From Gracilimonas sp. (GTDB lineage Bacteria > Bacteroidota > Rhodothermia > Balneolales > Balneolaceae), in assembly GCF_014762685.1 (NCBI RefSeq), contig NZ_JABURM010000005.1, positions 2,046,001 to 2,110,000 on the forward strand: DNA of 64,000 nucleotides. The letters are read 5' to 3'. Below are positions 42,624 through 52,089 of the stretch, piece after piece. The notes below the pieces were generated by a model. It was not told the DNA's origin. It did not search any database and saw only the letters and a list, made by a program, of their open reading frames with translations. Each line of letters begins with the position of its first letter. Positions within the stretch are counted from its first letter, which is position 1. A program made the position numbers and the translations under genes.

Positions 42624-43835
42624 ATGGCTATTGTCAAGCCTTTTAAGGCATGGAGACCTAACCCTGAACTAGCTCAAGAAATTGCCTGTGTGCCTTACGA
42701 TGTGGTAAACTCAAAAGAAGCTCGCAAATTAGCTAATGGCAACCCCCAAAGCTTTCTGCATGTCATTAAGCCTGAAATCGACTTAAGTGAAAATACTTCC
42801 GTTTATGATGCAAAAGTATATGATCAGGGGCGCAAGAATTTATATGAGCTGCTCAACTCTGATGCTTTTTTACAAGAAGAACATGAGGCTCTTTATATTT
42901 ATCAGCTCGTTATGGAGGGTCGTTCTCAAACGGGTATCTTTAGCTGTGTAAGTGTGAATGATTATAATAACAACGTTATTCTAAAGCACGAACTTACCCG
43001 GCCTGACAAAGAAGATGATCGTACCAAGCATATTATCATACAGGCAGCGCATGCTGAACCGGTGATGCTTACTTTTAGAGACAGCGGAAGTGTTACTTCA
43101 TATGTGAATGAATATATGAGCAGGGAGGATCCTATATACGATTTAACTTCTGAAGATGGAATTACGCATACCATATGGAAAGTAGATGATAAAGCTTCTT
43201 TGGTTTCGGCTTTTCAGGATATTCCTAAGTTATATATTGCCGATGGTCATCATCGGTGTGCAAGTGCCGCTCGTGCTGCCAAAGAAATGGCTTCTCAAAA
43301 TCCCGGGCATACCGGAAAAGAAGAGTACAATTACTTCCCGGCTGTTCTATTTCCAATGGATCAGATGGAAATACTTGCATATAACAGGATAATATTGTCA
43401 ACTCCCGACAACTTTTTGGAACAACTCAAAAAAGAATTTACACTTTCAAAAAATGTCAAACCTGTACCTTCGAAAAAAGGCATGGTTTCATTCTATATAA
43501 ATGACAATTGGTATGGACTTACACTGAAGGCATCAGAAAAGAATGATCCTGTTTCGAATCTGGATATAACACTTCTTCAGAATCAAGTACTGGAACCATT
43601 GCTTGATATCAAAGATCAGCGTACCGATCCCAATATTGATTTTGTGGGGGGGATTCGCGGCACCGATGAACTGGAAAAGCTGGTAGATACCGGTGAGGCT
43701 TCTCTTGGTATTAGCTTGTATCCAACTAGTATTGAAGAACTTTTGGATGTTTCTGATGCCGGATTACTGATGCCGCCAAAATCAACCTGGTTTGAGCCTA
43801 AGCTACGATCCGGCCTTTTAATTCACACTTTTTAG
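42624..43835 (+). CDS. DUF1015 family protein
   Basis: This 403-residue cytoplasmic protein begins with KPFKAWRPNPELAQEIACVPYDVV, the typical DUF1015 N-terminus, and contains LYIADGHHRCASAARAA near residue 205 with a conserved His pair. The family (SerC-associated in many genomes) has no established reaction; the DGHHR motif suggests a phosphate- or metal-binding site. It lies 22 bases upstream of serC on the same strand, the usual partner, which implies a link to serine or pyridoxal metabolism. Confidence 0.9.
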   Translation: MAIVKPFKAWRPNPELAQEIACVPYDVVNSKEARKLANGNPQSFLHVIKPEIDLSENTSVYDAKVYDQGRKNLYELLNSDAFLQEEHEALYIYQLVMEGRSQTGIFSCVSVNDYNNNVILKHELTRPDKEDDRTKHIIIQAAHAEPVMLTFRDSGSVTSYVNEYMSREDPIYDLTSEDGITHTIWKVDDKASLVSAFQDIPKLYIADGHHRCASAARAAKEMASQNPGHTGKEEYNYFPAVLFPMDQMEILAYNRIILSTPDNFLEQLKKEFTLSKNVKPVPSKKGMVSFYINDNWYGLTLKASEKNDPVSNLDITLLQNQVLEPLLDIKDQRTDPNIDFVGGIRGTDELEKLVDTGEASLGISLYPTSIEELLDVSDAGLLMPPKSTWFEPKLRSGLLIHTF

Positions 43836-43857
43836 TAACAAATATTCTTAATCATAC

Positions 43858-44937
43858 ATGAAACGCGTACATAATTTTAGTGCCGGGCCCGCGGCCCTTC
43901 CTTTAGAAGTTTTAGAAATAGCCCAAAAAGAACTTCTCGATTATCAGGGTGAGGGAACATCCATTATGGAACAAAGCCATCGTGGCAAGTCGTATACCCG
44001 GGTTGATACCGAAGCTAAAGAGCGTTTAAATCGAATTTTAGGTCTCGGCAACAAATTTAAGATCATGTTCCTTCAGGGAGGGGCCAGTACGCAATTTATG
44101 CAGGTTCCCTATAATTTTTTGAAACCGGAAGAAACTGCTGATTATATCAATACCGGAATTTGGTCAAAAAAAGCTATTAAGGAAGCCAAGCTCTTTGGTA
44201 ATGTTCATGTAGCCTATACCGGTGAAGACCAAAATTTCACCCGGGTACCTGCTGATGAGGAATTAAATCTTTCGGGTGAATCCCGTTATGTTCATTTTAC
44301 ATCAAACAATACCATCTACGGAACCCAGTTTTCTTCAGAACCAGACTCTAAAGGTACCCCATTGATTTGTGACGCCTCTTCTGATTTCCTTTCCCGAAAA
44401 ATTGATATCGATAAATACGGCCTCATTTACGCCGGCGCACAAAAAAACCTGGGCCCTTCAGGCGTAACTGTTGTTCTTATAAGAAAAGATTTTCTGGAAA
44501 CAGCAGATAAAAAAGATATTCCGACCATCCTGAATTATCACACTCATGCTGATAGAATTTTTAATACTCCCCCCACCTTTGCAGTCTATATGGTGAACTT
44601 GGTATTAAAATGGGTTGAAGAAAAAGGCGGGATACCTTATTTCGAGAAAATAAATTCACAAAAAGCAGATTTACTTTACAAAACTATCGATGATGATGGA
44701 TTTTATCGAGGTATAGCTGAGGTGAATTCACGATCCAAAATGAATGTGACTTTCAGGTTACCTTCTGAAGCTCTTGAACAACAATTCCTGAAAGAAGCCG
44801 CCGAACATGATTTAGTTGCTTTAAAAGGACATCGAACCATAGGTGGAATCAGGGCGAGCATTTATAATGCCTGTACCCTTGAAAGCCTTGAGATACTTGT
44901 CAATTTCATGAATAAGTTCCGTGCCGACAACGGGTAA
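43858..44937 (+). CDS. serC: Phosphoserine aminotransferase
   Basis: This 359-residue class V aminotransferase converts 3-phosphohydroxypyruvate and glutamate to phosphoserine and 2-oxoglutarate, and also acts in pyridoxal phosphate synthesis in some bacteria. Lys196 in AGAQKNLGPSG is the PLP Schiff-base residue, and the N-terminus MKRVHNFSAGPAALP and the HRGKSYT segment are diagnostic. The C-terminal HRTIGGIRASIYNA places the substrate-binding His-Arg. It is the second gene of a two-gene operon with the DUF1015 gene. Confidence 0.96.
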   Translation: MKRVHNFSAGPAALPLEVLEIAQKELLDYQGEGTSIMEQSHRGKSYTRVDTEAKERLNRILGLGNKFKIMFLQGGASTQFMQVPYNFLKPEETADYINTGIWSKKAIKEAKLFGNVHVAYTGEDQNFTRVPADEELNLSGESRYVHFTSNNTIYGTQFSSEPDSKGTPLICDASSDFLSRKIDIDKYGLIYAGAQKNLGPSGVTVVLIRKDFLETADKKDIPTILNYHTHADRIFNTPPTFAVYMVNLVLKWVEEKGGIPYFEKINSQKADLLYKTIDDDGFYRGIAEVNSRSKMNVTFRLPSEALEQQFLKEAAEHDLVALKGHRTIGGIRASIYNACTLESLEILVNFMNKFRADNG

Positions 44938-44980
44938 AGCCGGCTATATAATTTATTATTTGAAACAGCGGCTATCTTTT

Positions 44981-45601
44981 TTATAGTAATCCGAACACGC
45001 TCAGAAACTTATCAACCGTATTGGGTACAAAAATAATCAGGTATAAAAGTCCCCAAACGGCTCCGGCTATATGGGCTTCATGATTAATGCGCCCCTCACC
45101 TTTACTTGCGTATACACTATAGGCCAGGAATAATATCCCAAAAATGATGGATGGAATGCCAAATGGGATAAACATAATATAAATGGGATCGAGCGGGAAA
45201 AGCAGTATATACCCGAATAATACGCTTTCAACAGCACCGGAAGCCCCAACAGTGGCAAATTCGGGGTTGTCTTTATGCCTCACTAAAGAGGGAAGGCTGG
45301 AAACTATGAGCCCGGTAAAATAAAGAGCTAAAAAGTGTCCCTGCCCTATTTCACGCTCTAATACTAATCCAAAAAAGAAGAGAACAAACATATTCAAAAA
45401 GAGGTGCCCAATGCCCGCGTGAACAAAACCGGAACTGACAAGTTCATACCACGACTTTTCACGAACTACCCGGTATGGTATCATCATGAATTTCTCGAAC
45501 AATTTAGGTGCGGCGTAGAGAGTTACCAATGAAATCAAAACATTTGCTGCAATAAGAGATAGTGTTACCGACATGTAGTATTCGTTTATTTTTCTTTTCA
45601 A
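44981..45601 (-). CDS. Rhomboid-family intramembrane serine protease
   Basis: This 206-residue protein has about six membrane helices. Conserved rhomboid residues are visible: Asn70 in HLFLNMFVLFFFG, nucleophile Ser121 in VGASGAVESV and His177 in NHEAHIAGAVWG. The Ser-His dyad is intact, so it should cleave transmembrane substrates within the bilayer. It starts with the helix-rich MKRKINEYYMSVTLSL. It is convergent with serC and stands alone between serC and a tRNA-Thr gene. Confidence 0.92.
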   Translation of the reverse strand: MKRKINEYYMSVTLSLIAANVLISLVTLYAAPKLFEKFMMIPYRVVREKSWYELVSSGFVHAGIGHLFLNMFVLFFFGLVLEREIGQGHFLALYFTGLIVSSLPSLVRHKDNPEFATVGASGAVESVLFGYILLFPLDPIYIMFIPFGIPSIIFGILFLAYSVYASKGEGRINHEAHIAGAVWGLLYLIIFVPNTVDKFLSVFGLL

Positions 45602-45668
45602 GGTAAGATGAAAACGTATCTCTTGCAGAAGAATCGAAAAGAATCGTAACTTTAGTTTTAATGTTTTA

Positions 45669-45740
45669 GCCGAAGTAGCTCAGTGGTAGAGCAATTCTCT
45701 CGTAAAGAATAGGTCGTCGGTTCAAATCCGATCTTCGGCT
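45669..45740 (+). tRNA. tRNA-Thr (CGU anticodon)
   Basis: A complete 72-base cloverleaf is present: acceptor GCCGAAG/CTTCGGC, D-arm GCTC/GAGC, anticodon arm ATTCT-CTCGTAA-AGAAT with anticodon CGU (reads ACG), T-arm GTCGG-TTCAAAT-CCGAT with one G-U pair, and discriminator U. No CCA is encoded. No adjacent integrase or repeated 3' end suggests an element inserted here. Confidence 0.94.
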
Positions 45741-45853
45741 CATAATAATGACTAAAATACATGTCAGATTTTTACTGTAATTTTGCAGGAAATTCTACAG
45801 CATTTCACCTGAAAGCAGTATATATTTTTTAGGGTTCACAATAAATCATCTGC

Positions 45854-46510
45854 ATGCAAAGCTTTAAAATTTTCTCCCTTCTTATAATTATAACTATTCT
45901 GATTTCAGCTTGTGGTATTTCACGAAAAGGAACCGATTTTGCTTCCACAGAAAATGCCCGGGTAATTGAAAATGGAGTATCGAGCTGGTATGGCCCTAAT
46001 TTCCATGGCAAGTTAACTGCAAATGGTGAGGTGTATGACATGGATGGAGTCACCGCTGCCCACCGAACACTCCCCTTCGGTACCATCCTGCTCGTTGAAA
46101 ACCTCGATAATGGAAAAACGGTACAAGTTCGCATTAACGATCGAGGCCCCTATGCAAAAAACCGTATTATTGACCTCTCCAGGGGTGCAGCCAAGAGGAT
46201 TGACATGATTGAAGCAGGAACTGCCCGCGTTCGTCTATATTTGCTTGAAGGTGATTTAGAGAATTCCCGGATTACTGATCTAAAAGTACCCACTTATACC
46301 GTACAGTTAGGATCATACAAAAAGCGGAGCCAGGCTGAAAAACAAACTGCCGAAATTGACGGAAGTCGTGTTGAAACCATAAAAACCGGTGACCAAACCT
46401 TATACCGGGTCTATTTTGGGACTTATACTGATCCGGAAGAAGCCAAAAAAGAAATGCAACGACTCAATGATATGGGGTATGTCGGGTTTGTGAAACAAAT
46501 TGAAAATTAA
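45854..46510 (+). CDS. rlpA: RlpA-like lipoprotein with SPOR domain
   Basis: This 218-residue lipoprotein (lipobox LISACG, Cys near residue 20) has a double-psi beta-barrel DPBB domain (about 42-130; [44 protein letters not shown]) and a C-terminal SPOR domain (about 143-215; [34 protein letters not shown]). RlpA proteins are septal lytic transglycosylases acting on denuded peptidoglycan, and SPOR targets them to the division site. The catalytic Asp of the barrel is in the NDRGPY region. A possible start of the next gene overlaps its stop codon. Confidence 0.9.
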   Translation: MQSFKIFSLLIIITILISACGISRKGTDFASTENARVIENGVSSWYGPNFHGKLTANGEVYDMDGVTAAHRTLPFGTILLVENLDNGKTVQVRINDRGPYAKNRIIDLSRGAAKRIDMIEAGTARVRLYLLEGDLENSRITDLKVPTYTVQLGSYKKRSQAEKQTAEIDGSRVETIKTGDQTLYRVYFGTYTDPEEAKKEMQRLNDMGYVGFVKQIEN

Positions 46511-46575
46511 TGGATGCTTCGGGATTGATGCACCGGTTTTTTCCGTTTCCCACAGAACACAAAAACAATCTGTCT

Positions 46576-48054
46576 ATGAAGAAAAAAATCATTGTTATAG
46601 GAAGCGGATTCGGGGGCTTAGGAGCAGCTTCTCGTTTACTTTCTGCAGGCCATGAGGTTACCATCCTCGAAAAAAGAGACAAACTTGGCGGAAGAGCGTA
46701 TGTCTATGAAAAAAACGGATTCAAATTTGATGGTGGCCCTACTGTAATCACCGCCCCTTTTATGTTTGATGATATTTTTGAGGCGGCCGGCAAGAAACGG
46801 GAAGAATATGTAAAATTTGTACCCTGTGATCCCTTTTACCGAATTTTTGATGCCGAAGGCAAACACTTTGATTATAATAATGATCATGAATTTACCCTTG
46901 AAGAAATTCGCAAGCAAAATCCTGATGATGTTGAGGGTTACGAGAAATTCCTTGGAACAACCAAAGCCATTTTCGATAAGGGTTTTGTGGAACTGGCAGA
47001 CAAGCCTTTCCTCAAATTCACTGATATGTTGAAGGTTGCTCCTGATCTCATTAAGCTACAGTCTTACAAAACTGTTTATAAATATGTGGCTCAATTTATT
47101 AAGGATGAATTCCTGAGGCGATGTTTCTCATTCCACCCATTATTAGTCGGTGGAAATCCATTTGATACCACTTCCATTTACGCCATGATCCACTACTTGG
47201 AACGAGAATGGGGCGTACACTACGCCATGGGTGGTACCGGGGCAATCGTGAATGCACTTGAAAAATTGATACTTGAACAAGGTGGTCAAATTCATACTGA
47301 AACTGAAGTAGATGAAATTTTAGTGGTAAATGGAGAAGCTACGGGCGTTCGTCTTAAAAATGGAGAGATTCTGAAAGCCGATAAAATTGTTTCCAATGCT
47401 GATGTGGCCTTCACTTATAAAAACCTGATTAACCCAATACATCGAAAGAAATATACCGATCGTAAAATTGAGCGGACCAAGTACAGCATGTCGCTCTTTA
47501 TAATTTATTTTGGAACTAAGAAGCGATACTTGGACTCCGGATTAGCTCACCATAACATCATTTTAGGTAAACGATATAAAGAATTGCTGGAAGATATTTT
47601 TCATAAAAAACATCTTTCCGATGATTTCTCGCTGTATCTGCATATGCCCACAGTTACTGATCCATCAATGGCACCTGAAGGCTGTGAAGGATTCTATGTA
47701 CTCTCTCCGGTTCCGCACTTAGACAGTGGCACCGACTGGAATGAAATGGCTCCAAAATATCGAGATATCATTATGAACTTCCTGGAAGAAAATTATCTGC
47801 CCGATTTAAAGGAAAACATCATTACCGAGCATTACATTGACCCACTGCACTTTAAAAATGAACTAAACAGCTATAAAGGATCGGCATTTTCTGTGGAACC
47901 AATTTTAACTCAATCGGCTTGGTTTCGGCCGCACAATAAATCTGAGGATGTAGAAAATTTATATTTTGTAGGAGCCGGAACCCATCCGGGCGCAGGACTT
48001 CCCGGCGTTCTTTCATCTTCAATCATTGCTCAGGATTTGATTGGCTCTGCATAA
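46576..48054 (+). CDS. crtI: Phytoene desaturase (CrtI-type)
   Basis: This 492-residue FAD-dependent carotene desaturase has the FAD motif GSGFGG (residues 9-14), the conserved [20 protein letters not shown] region and the CrtI C-terminal [18 protein letters not shown]. It oxidises phytoene to neurosporene or lycopene in carotenoid synthesis. I placed the start at 46576, where the FAD strand begins; an in-frame ATG at 46510 overlaps the rlpA stop codon and would add 22 residues of no family character. No crtB or cyclase gene is adjacent, so this is an orphan pathway gene or part of a dispersed pathway. Confidence 0.88.
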   Translation: MKKKIIVIGSGFGGLGAASRLLSAGHEVTILEKRDKLGGRAYVYEKNGFKFDGGPTVITAPFMFDDIFEAAGKKREEYVKFVPCDPFYRIFDAEGKHFDYNNDHEFTLEEIRKQNPDDVEGYEKFLGTTKAIFDKGFVELADKPFLKFTDMLKVAPDLIKLQSYKTVYKYVAQFIKDEFLRRCFSFHPLLVGGNPFDTTSIYAMIHYLEREWGVHYAMGGTGAIVNALEKLILEQGGQIHTETEVDEILVVNGEATGVRLKNGEILKADKIVSNADVAFTYKNLINPIHRKKYTDRKIERTKYSMSLFIIYFGTKKRYLDSGLAHHNIILGKRYKELLEDIFHKKHLSDDFSLYLHMPTVTDPSMAPEGCEGFYVLSPVPHLDSGTDWNEMAPKYRDIIMNFLEENYLPDLKENIITEHYIDPLHFKNELNSYKGSAFSVEPILTQSAWFRPHNKSEDVENLYFVGAGTHPGAGLPGVLSSSIIAQDLIGSA

Positions 48055-48173
48055 TATCAATACCCAATCAAACTTGAGCCCGGACTTTTTTAAGAACTAG
48101 GTAATCTTACAATCAATCATTAGATTCTTCTAATGATTGATAGCCCATTTTAGGACACATTAAATAAAAATTT

Positions 48174-49268
48174 ATGAATTTGAATAACGGCAATAAGTTG
48201 GAAATGCAGACGGACTATTCATTAGCCCCATTTTTCGAATTATCGCATGATTTACTCTGTATTGCCGGGTTTGACGGGTATTTTAAAAGGGTAAATCCTG
48301 CCGTATGCAAAGTTTTGGGATATACAGAGGAAGAACTCCTTTCAAAGCCCATTAGTTATTTTCAGCATCCGGATGACAAAGAAATCACTCAAAAATATCG
48401 CGAACCAATCTTATATGGAAAGCCGCTTACAAATTTTGAGAATCGGTATATCACAAAACGGGGAGAAATCGTTTGGTTTGCCTGGACTTCGATACCTGTT
48501 AGCGATGATGAATTGATCTATGCTATTGCCAAAAATATCACTCATAAAAAGAAACATGAAGAAGAACGAAATCAGTTGCTTTCGGAATTAAGCAAAACCA
48601 ATAAACGCTTAAAGCAACTCAACTACACGACTTCTCATGATCTCAGGGCACCTGTCAGTAACTTGCTTGCTATATTTAGTTTGATGGATATTTCCCACAT
48701 TAGTAATGAAGAAACCCGTGAGTTCATTGGACTACTAAAGAAATCTACAGAAAATCTGAAAACAACTTTAGACAATTATGTGGATGACCTGAAGAGTCAA
48801 GATTCACAATCAATAAGTCTGTCTGATATCAAGTTTATGGACGTGATCGATTCTCTCAGGCTGACTTTGGATTCACTTATTAAAGATACCAATACCTCTT
48901 TTCAGATCGACCTGGATGCTTTTGATTCGGTGACATTCAATCCCGGATATTTAGAAAGTATTTTTCTGAACCTGATCACCAATTCCATTAAATATGCCCA
49001 TCCGGACCGGAATCCAGTTATCACTATAAAAACCGAAATCATTAATGAAAAAAAGCAGCTTATTTTTTCTGATAACGGGATAGGGTTTGACAGCGAAAAG
49101 CAGAAGGACAATGTATTCGGGCTGAATCAAAGCTTTCACGACCATAGAGACAGCAAGGGTGTCGGGCTTTACCTTGTCTACAATCACATTACCAACCTGG
49201 GCGGACGAATTACGGTACACAGTAAGGTTGATGAAGGCACTACGTTCACTCTTACTTTTAAAGATTAG
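48174..49268 (+). CDS. PAS-domain sensor histidine kinase, cytoplasmic
   Basis: This 364-residue kinase has a PAS domain (about 14-125), a HisKA dimerisation segment with phosphorylated His155 (TTSHDLRAPVSN), and an HATPase_c domain with N-box NLITNSIKYAHP, G1 DNGIGFD and a later KGVGLYLVYNHI G2 box. No membrane helix or signal peptide is visible, so it senses an intracellular cue. No response regulator is adjacent; the single-domain receiver at 28205 is the only intact receiver in the window. It follows crtI by 120 bases. Confidence 0.9.
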   Translation: MNLNNGNKLEMQTDYSLAPFFELSHDLLCIAGFDGYFKRVNPAVCKVLGYTEEELLSKPISYFQHPDDKEITQKYREPILYGKPLTNFENRYITKRGEIVWFAWTSIPVSDDELIYAIAKNITHKKKHEEERNQLLSELSKTNKRLKQLNYTTSHDLRAPVSNLLAIFSLMDISHISNEETREFIGLLKKSTENLKTTLDNYVDDLKSQDSQSISLSDIKFMDVIDSLRLTLDSLIKDTNTSFQIDLDAFDSVTFNPGYLESIFLNLITNSIKYAHPDRNPVITIKTEIINEKKQLIFSDNGIGFDSEKQKDNVFGLNQSFHDHRDSKGVGLYLVYNHITNLGGRITVHSKVDEGTTFTLTFKD

Positions 49269-49324
49269 CGCCGGATTCAACTTAATTTAAAGGAAAGTCC
49301 AATCCACTGTCCTTTTTCACACGT

Positions 49325-51508
49325 TTACCTTTCTCCCGGTTTGTATCTTTCCTCTGCCCTTGCTTCTACATCATTTCGATAATAAGCTACATCTTTAAAG
49401 TTCACATTAACGTAGCGTTCAGCCTGATCAAAAAAGTGCGGAGAATCCGGGTCACCGCTTTGTCCGCCGGCCAGCAAGCTCTTTGCTTTCACGGTATCAC
49501 CGAATTCAACTACGGCGATAAAACTGTTCCCTGATGTCCCATAGAGCTTTTTAGTATCATAGGTTCGGGCACCATATGATGCCAGGGCACCCCATCTTCC
49601 TGAGGCCAAACCAACCGGAAGACTTGGCTTATCATCATCAAAGTTCGGGGCAATAGAACCATCCAGCCGCTGAAACCTGTTTATATCTCCCCATGGAGTA
49701 TCCCAGCTGCCAAAGTCCTCTTCAAGGTCTTCGATAGTTTGCTTAAAGATCGCTAATCGTTCTTCTTCAGGTGATCCTTCTCCATAGTAATCCATCCGTT
49801 CCATAAAATTCAGGCCTTCGGGATTCTCTCCATTTCTCAAATAATTCATTCCATAGAAATGCGCCAGGGACATGGCCACGGATTCTTCGGAGGTCGTAAA
49901 ATCCCAACCTCTCATTACCTCTATCGCTTCAGCTATGGTTTCACCTTTTGGAGGTGAATTATCATACGCCTGAACCAATCCCGGGATCATTTTTTCAAAA
50001 GCGGGGAGGCGGGGATCATATCCCAACTCAATCAATCCATCCAGCGTCAGGTTGCTTGTTCTCTTGAGCAGATCAATGGCATGAACTGCTCTGAAATTCT
50101 CAGAGTCTATGGACATATACCGTGGATAGTCTTCCTTTTTAGGGCTGTACTCAGCAGCAGCGGTAAATGGGGTAGAGTTCGTATTTTGGATCCAGCCGTT
50201 ACCGGGATTTAAGATCGTGATCGCTTCATCTACCGGATGTAAACCCTGCCAGTCAGTAGCCGGATTACTTCCATCTACCGGTTGGGTATAATCAAACTGA
50301 GTATCACGAATAGGAATAAAATTTCCATGATAATAGGCGATATTTCCCTCTGCATCCGCAAATACCGTATTGTTTGAGGAATTAGTCCGAATGTCCATCA
50401 TAGCCCGGAATTCATCATGATTGTTTTTCTTGGTTCGGGTATAGGATTGCTCCAGCGCTTTTACCGGTTCCCACATCAGTGAAGTTGCCACCCATTCATC
50501 GTCAATCATATGAGTAATCGGCCCGTGATGAGTTCGGTAAACCGGAAAAGTTTTTTCTTTTAATGAGTTCCCTTCTTTGTATTTCAGCGTTACCTCAGAA
50601 GTCTCCACCGGCTTCCATTCGTCTCCATATTTATACATAAGCTGCCCGTCCCGCTCTTCAATCACTTGCTTGAATTCATCAATCACATCCGTATAAGTAG
50701 ACGTGTGCATCCAACCCGTTTTTTCATTGAACCCTTGATAAATGAAAAATTGTCCCCATGTCACCGCTCCATATGCGTTTAACCCTTCTTCACTCACTGC
50801 ATGAACTTCGCCGCGAAAATAAAATGAGGTATGCGGGTTGATGAGTAACATCGCATTTCCTGATTCGGTAAGATCTCCGGATACCGCAATTCCGTTTGAA
50901 CCTTTGGGCTCCTCATAGGGATCCGTTATCGTTAACCCATTGCCAAACCCATTTAGTGCAAGTGAGGTCCGGTCTTCATAAAAGGCCCGGATTCTCCGGG
51001 TTGAAACTCGCTCAATATCTCCGCCGATGGAGCCTTCACTGAAATACATTGGCATCCACGGTTCGAACTTGGTAATGAGCGCCGGTTCTACTTCAGGATG
51101 GGTGTAAAGATAATAATTCAATCCTGCAGCCCATGCATCGCAAAGTTCCTTGAGCCAATCCGGGGCATTTTCATAGTAATCGACAGCTTCTTCTTTACTC
51201 ATAAAAAGCCGGGCACGGAGGTCACTGTACAACTCCTCTTCTCCCTCCACTTCTGCCAGCCTTCCGATTGCCCAAATATAATTTCGCTCTACTCTGTTGA
51301 AGTCATCTTCAGCCTGGGCATACATCAATCCAAAAACTGCATCGGCATCTGTCTGTCCATAGACATGAGGAACACCAAAATCATCCCGAATAATTTCAAT
51401 TTGGGATGCTTGTTCTTCCCAGAGTGCAATCTCGGATGCGCTAAATTGCGATTGACAACCGGTTAATACAAACAGAATAACCAAAAAGAAATAATGCAGC
51501 TTTTTCAT
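49325..51508 (-). CDS. Penicillin acylase-family hydrolase, lipoprotein
   Basis: This 727-residue Ntn-hydrolase precursor has a lipobox (LTGC, Cys18) for outer-membrane or periplasmic anchoring. The family self-cleaves to alpha and beta chains at Gly-Ser, exposing the catalytic Ser as a new N-terminus. Ser204 in KGSNGIAVSG is the best candidate nucleophile, giving an alpha chain of about 185 residues and a beta chain of about 524. Relatives include penicillin G acylase and PvdQ-type quorum-signal acylases, so an amide-bond acyl hydrolase is inferred but the substrate is unknown. It is monocistronic and divergent from the small membrane gene. Confidence 0.9.
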   Translation of the reverse strand: MKKLHYFFLVILFVLTGCQSQFSASEIALWEEQASQIEIIRDDFGVPHVYGQTDADAVFGLMYAQAEDDFNRVERNYIWAIGRLAEVEGEEELYSDLRARLFMSKEEAVDYYENAPDWLKELCDAWAAGLNYYLYTHPEVEPALITKFEPWMPMYFSEGSIGGDIERVSTRRIRAFYEDRTSLALNGFGNGLTITDPYEEPKGSNGIAVSGDLTESGNAMLLINPHTSFYFRGEVHAVSEEGLNAYGAVTWGQFFIYQGFNEKTGWMHTSTYTDVIDEFKQVIEERDGQLMYKYGDEWKPVETSEVTLKYKEGNSLKEKTFPVYRTHHGPITHMIDDEWVATSLMWEPVKALEQSYTRTKKNNHDEFRAMMDIRTNSSNNTVFADAEGNIAYYHGNFIPIRDTQFDYTQPVDGSNPATDWQGLHPVDEAITILNPGNGWIQNTNSTPFTAAAEYSPKKEDYPRYMSIDSENFRAVHAIDLLKRTSNLTLDGLIELGYDPRLPAFEKMIPGLVQAYDNSPPKGETIAEAIEVMRGWDFTTSEESVAMSLAHFYGMNYLRNGENPEGLNFMERMDYYGEGSPEEERLAIFKQTIEDLEEDFGSWDTPWGDINRFQRLDGSIAPNFDDDKPSLPVGLASGRWGALASYGARTYDTKKLYGTSGNSFIAVVEFGDTVKAKSLLAGGQSGDPDSPHFFDQAERYVNVNFKDVAYYRNDVEARAEERYKPGER

Positions 51509-51657
51509 GAATAAAAAATTTGATTAGAAAGTATTTGAATGTAGGTCAACAGAATCAGAAAAAAAAAGTCGAAAATGTAAATCAATTTATCATTCACGGA
51601 ATCTACATGATAAAATCCTACTATTTGGTACACACCTTAAGCGAAAGAGGAAATGCC

Positions 51658-51975
51658 ATGAAAATAACCATCGCAGTAATTATTCTATTTCACGGATTAA
51701 TTCATATCACCGGATTTTTGAAAGCTTTTGACTTGGCTGAAGTTGAAGAATTAAAGATGCCCATCACCAAATCATCCGGTATTATCTGGCTGATAACTTC
51801 CCTGATTTTTATTGCAACTTCCGTATTCTATTTAGCCGACTCGTATTTTTATATCGGCCTTGGCGTTTCGGGCGTTACCCTTTCTCAAGCCCTAATCCTG
51901 CAACACTGGAAATACGCAAAATATGGGACCATCCCCAACCTGATCCTTGGAATAATACTTTTCCTCTCCATTTGA
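51658..51975 (+). CDS. Small four-helix membrane protein of unknown function
   Basis: This 105-residue protein appears to have four membrane helices (about 3-20, 38-58, 63-82 and 88-104) with an acidic loop (DLAEVEELKMP). I do not recognise a named family. The ATG at 51658 is preceded by AGAGG eight bases upstream and starts the hydrophobic helix. An in-frame start at 51520 would add 46 mostly polar residues with no support. It lies 147 bases from the acylase gene in divergent orientation. Confidence 0.7.
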   Translation: MKITIAVIILFHGLIHITGFLKAFDLAEVEELKMPITKSSGIIWLITSLIFIATSVFYLADSYFYIGLGVSGVTLSQALILQHWKYAKYGTIPNLILGIILFLSI

Positions 51976-52089
51976 TATACTATTCTTCATAAGTAAATTA
52001 CCAAGCTTGTAAAAAACTTCCATCCTTTATGGAAATAGCTCTCAGGCCTTGTATATTCTTGCTCATACAAGGATCAAAATCTACATTTT

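Noticed and set aside
45669-45740. tRNA-Thr as an integration site for a mobile element
   Set aside because: There is no integrase, no repeated 3' tRNA fragment and no change in gene type on either side.
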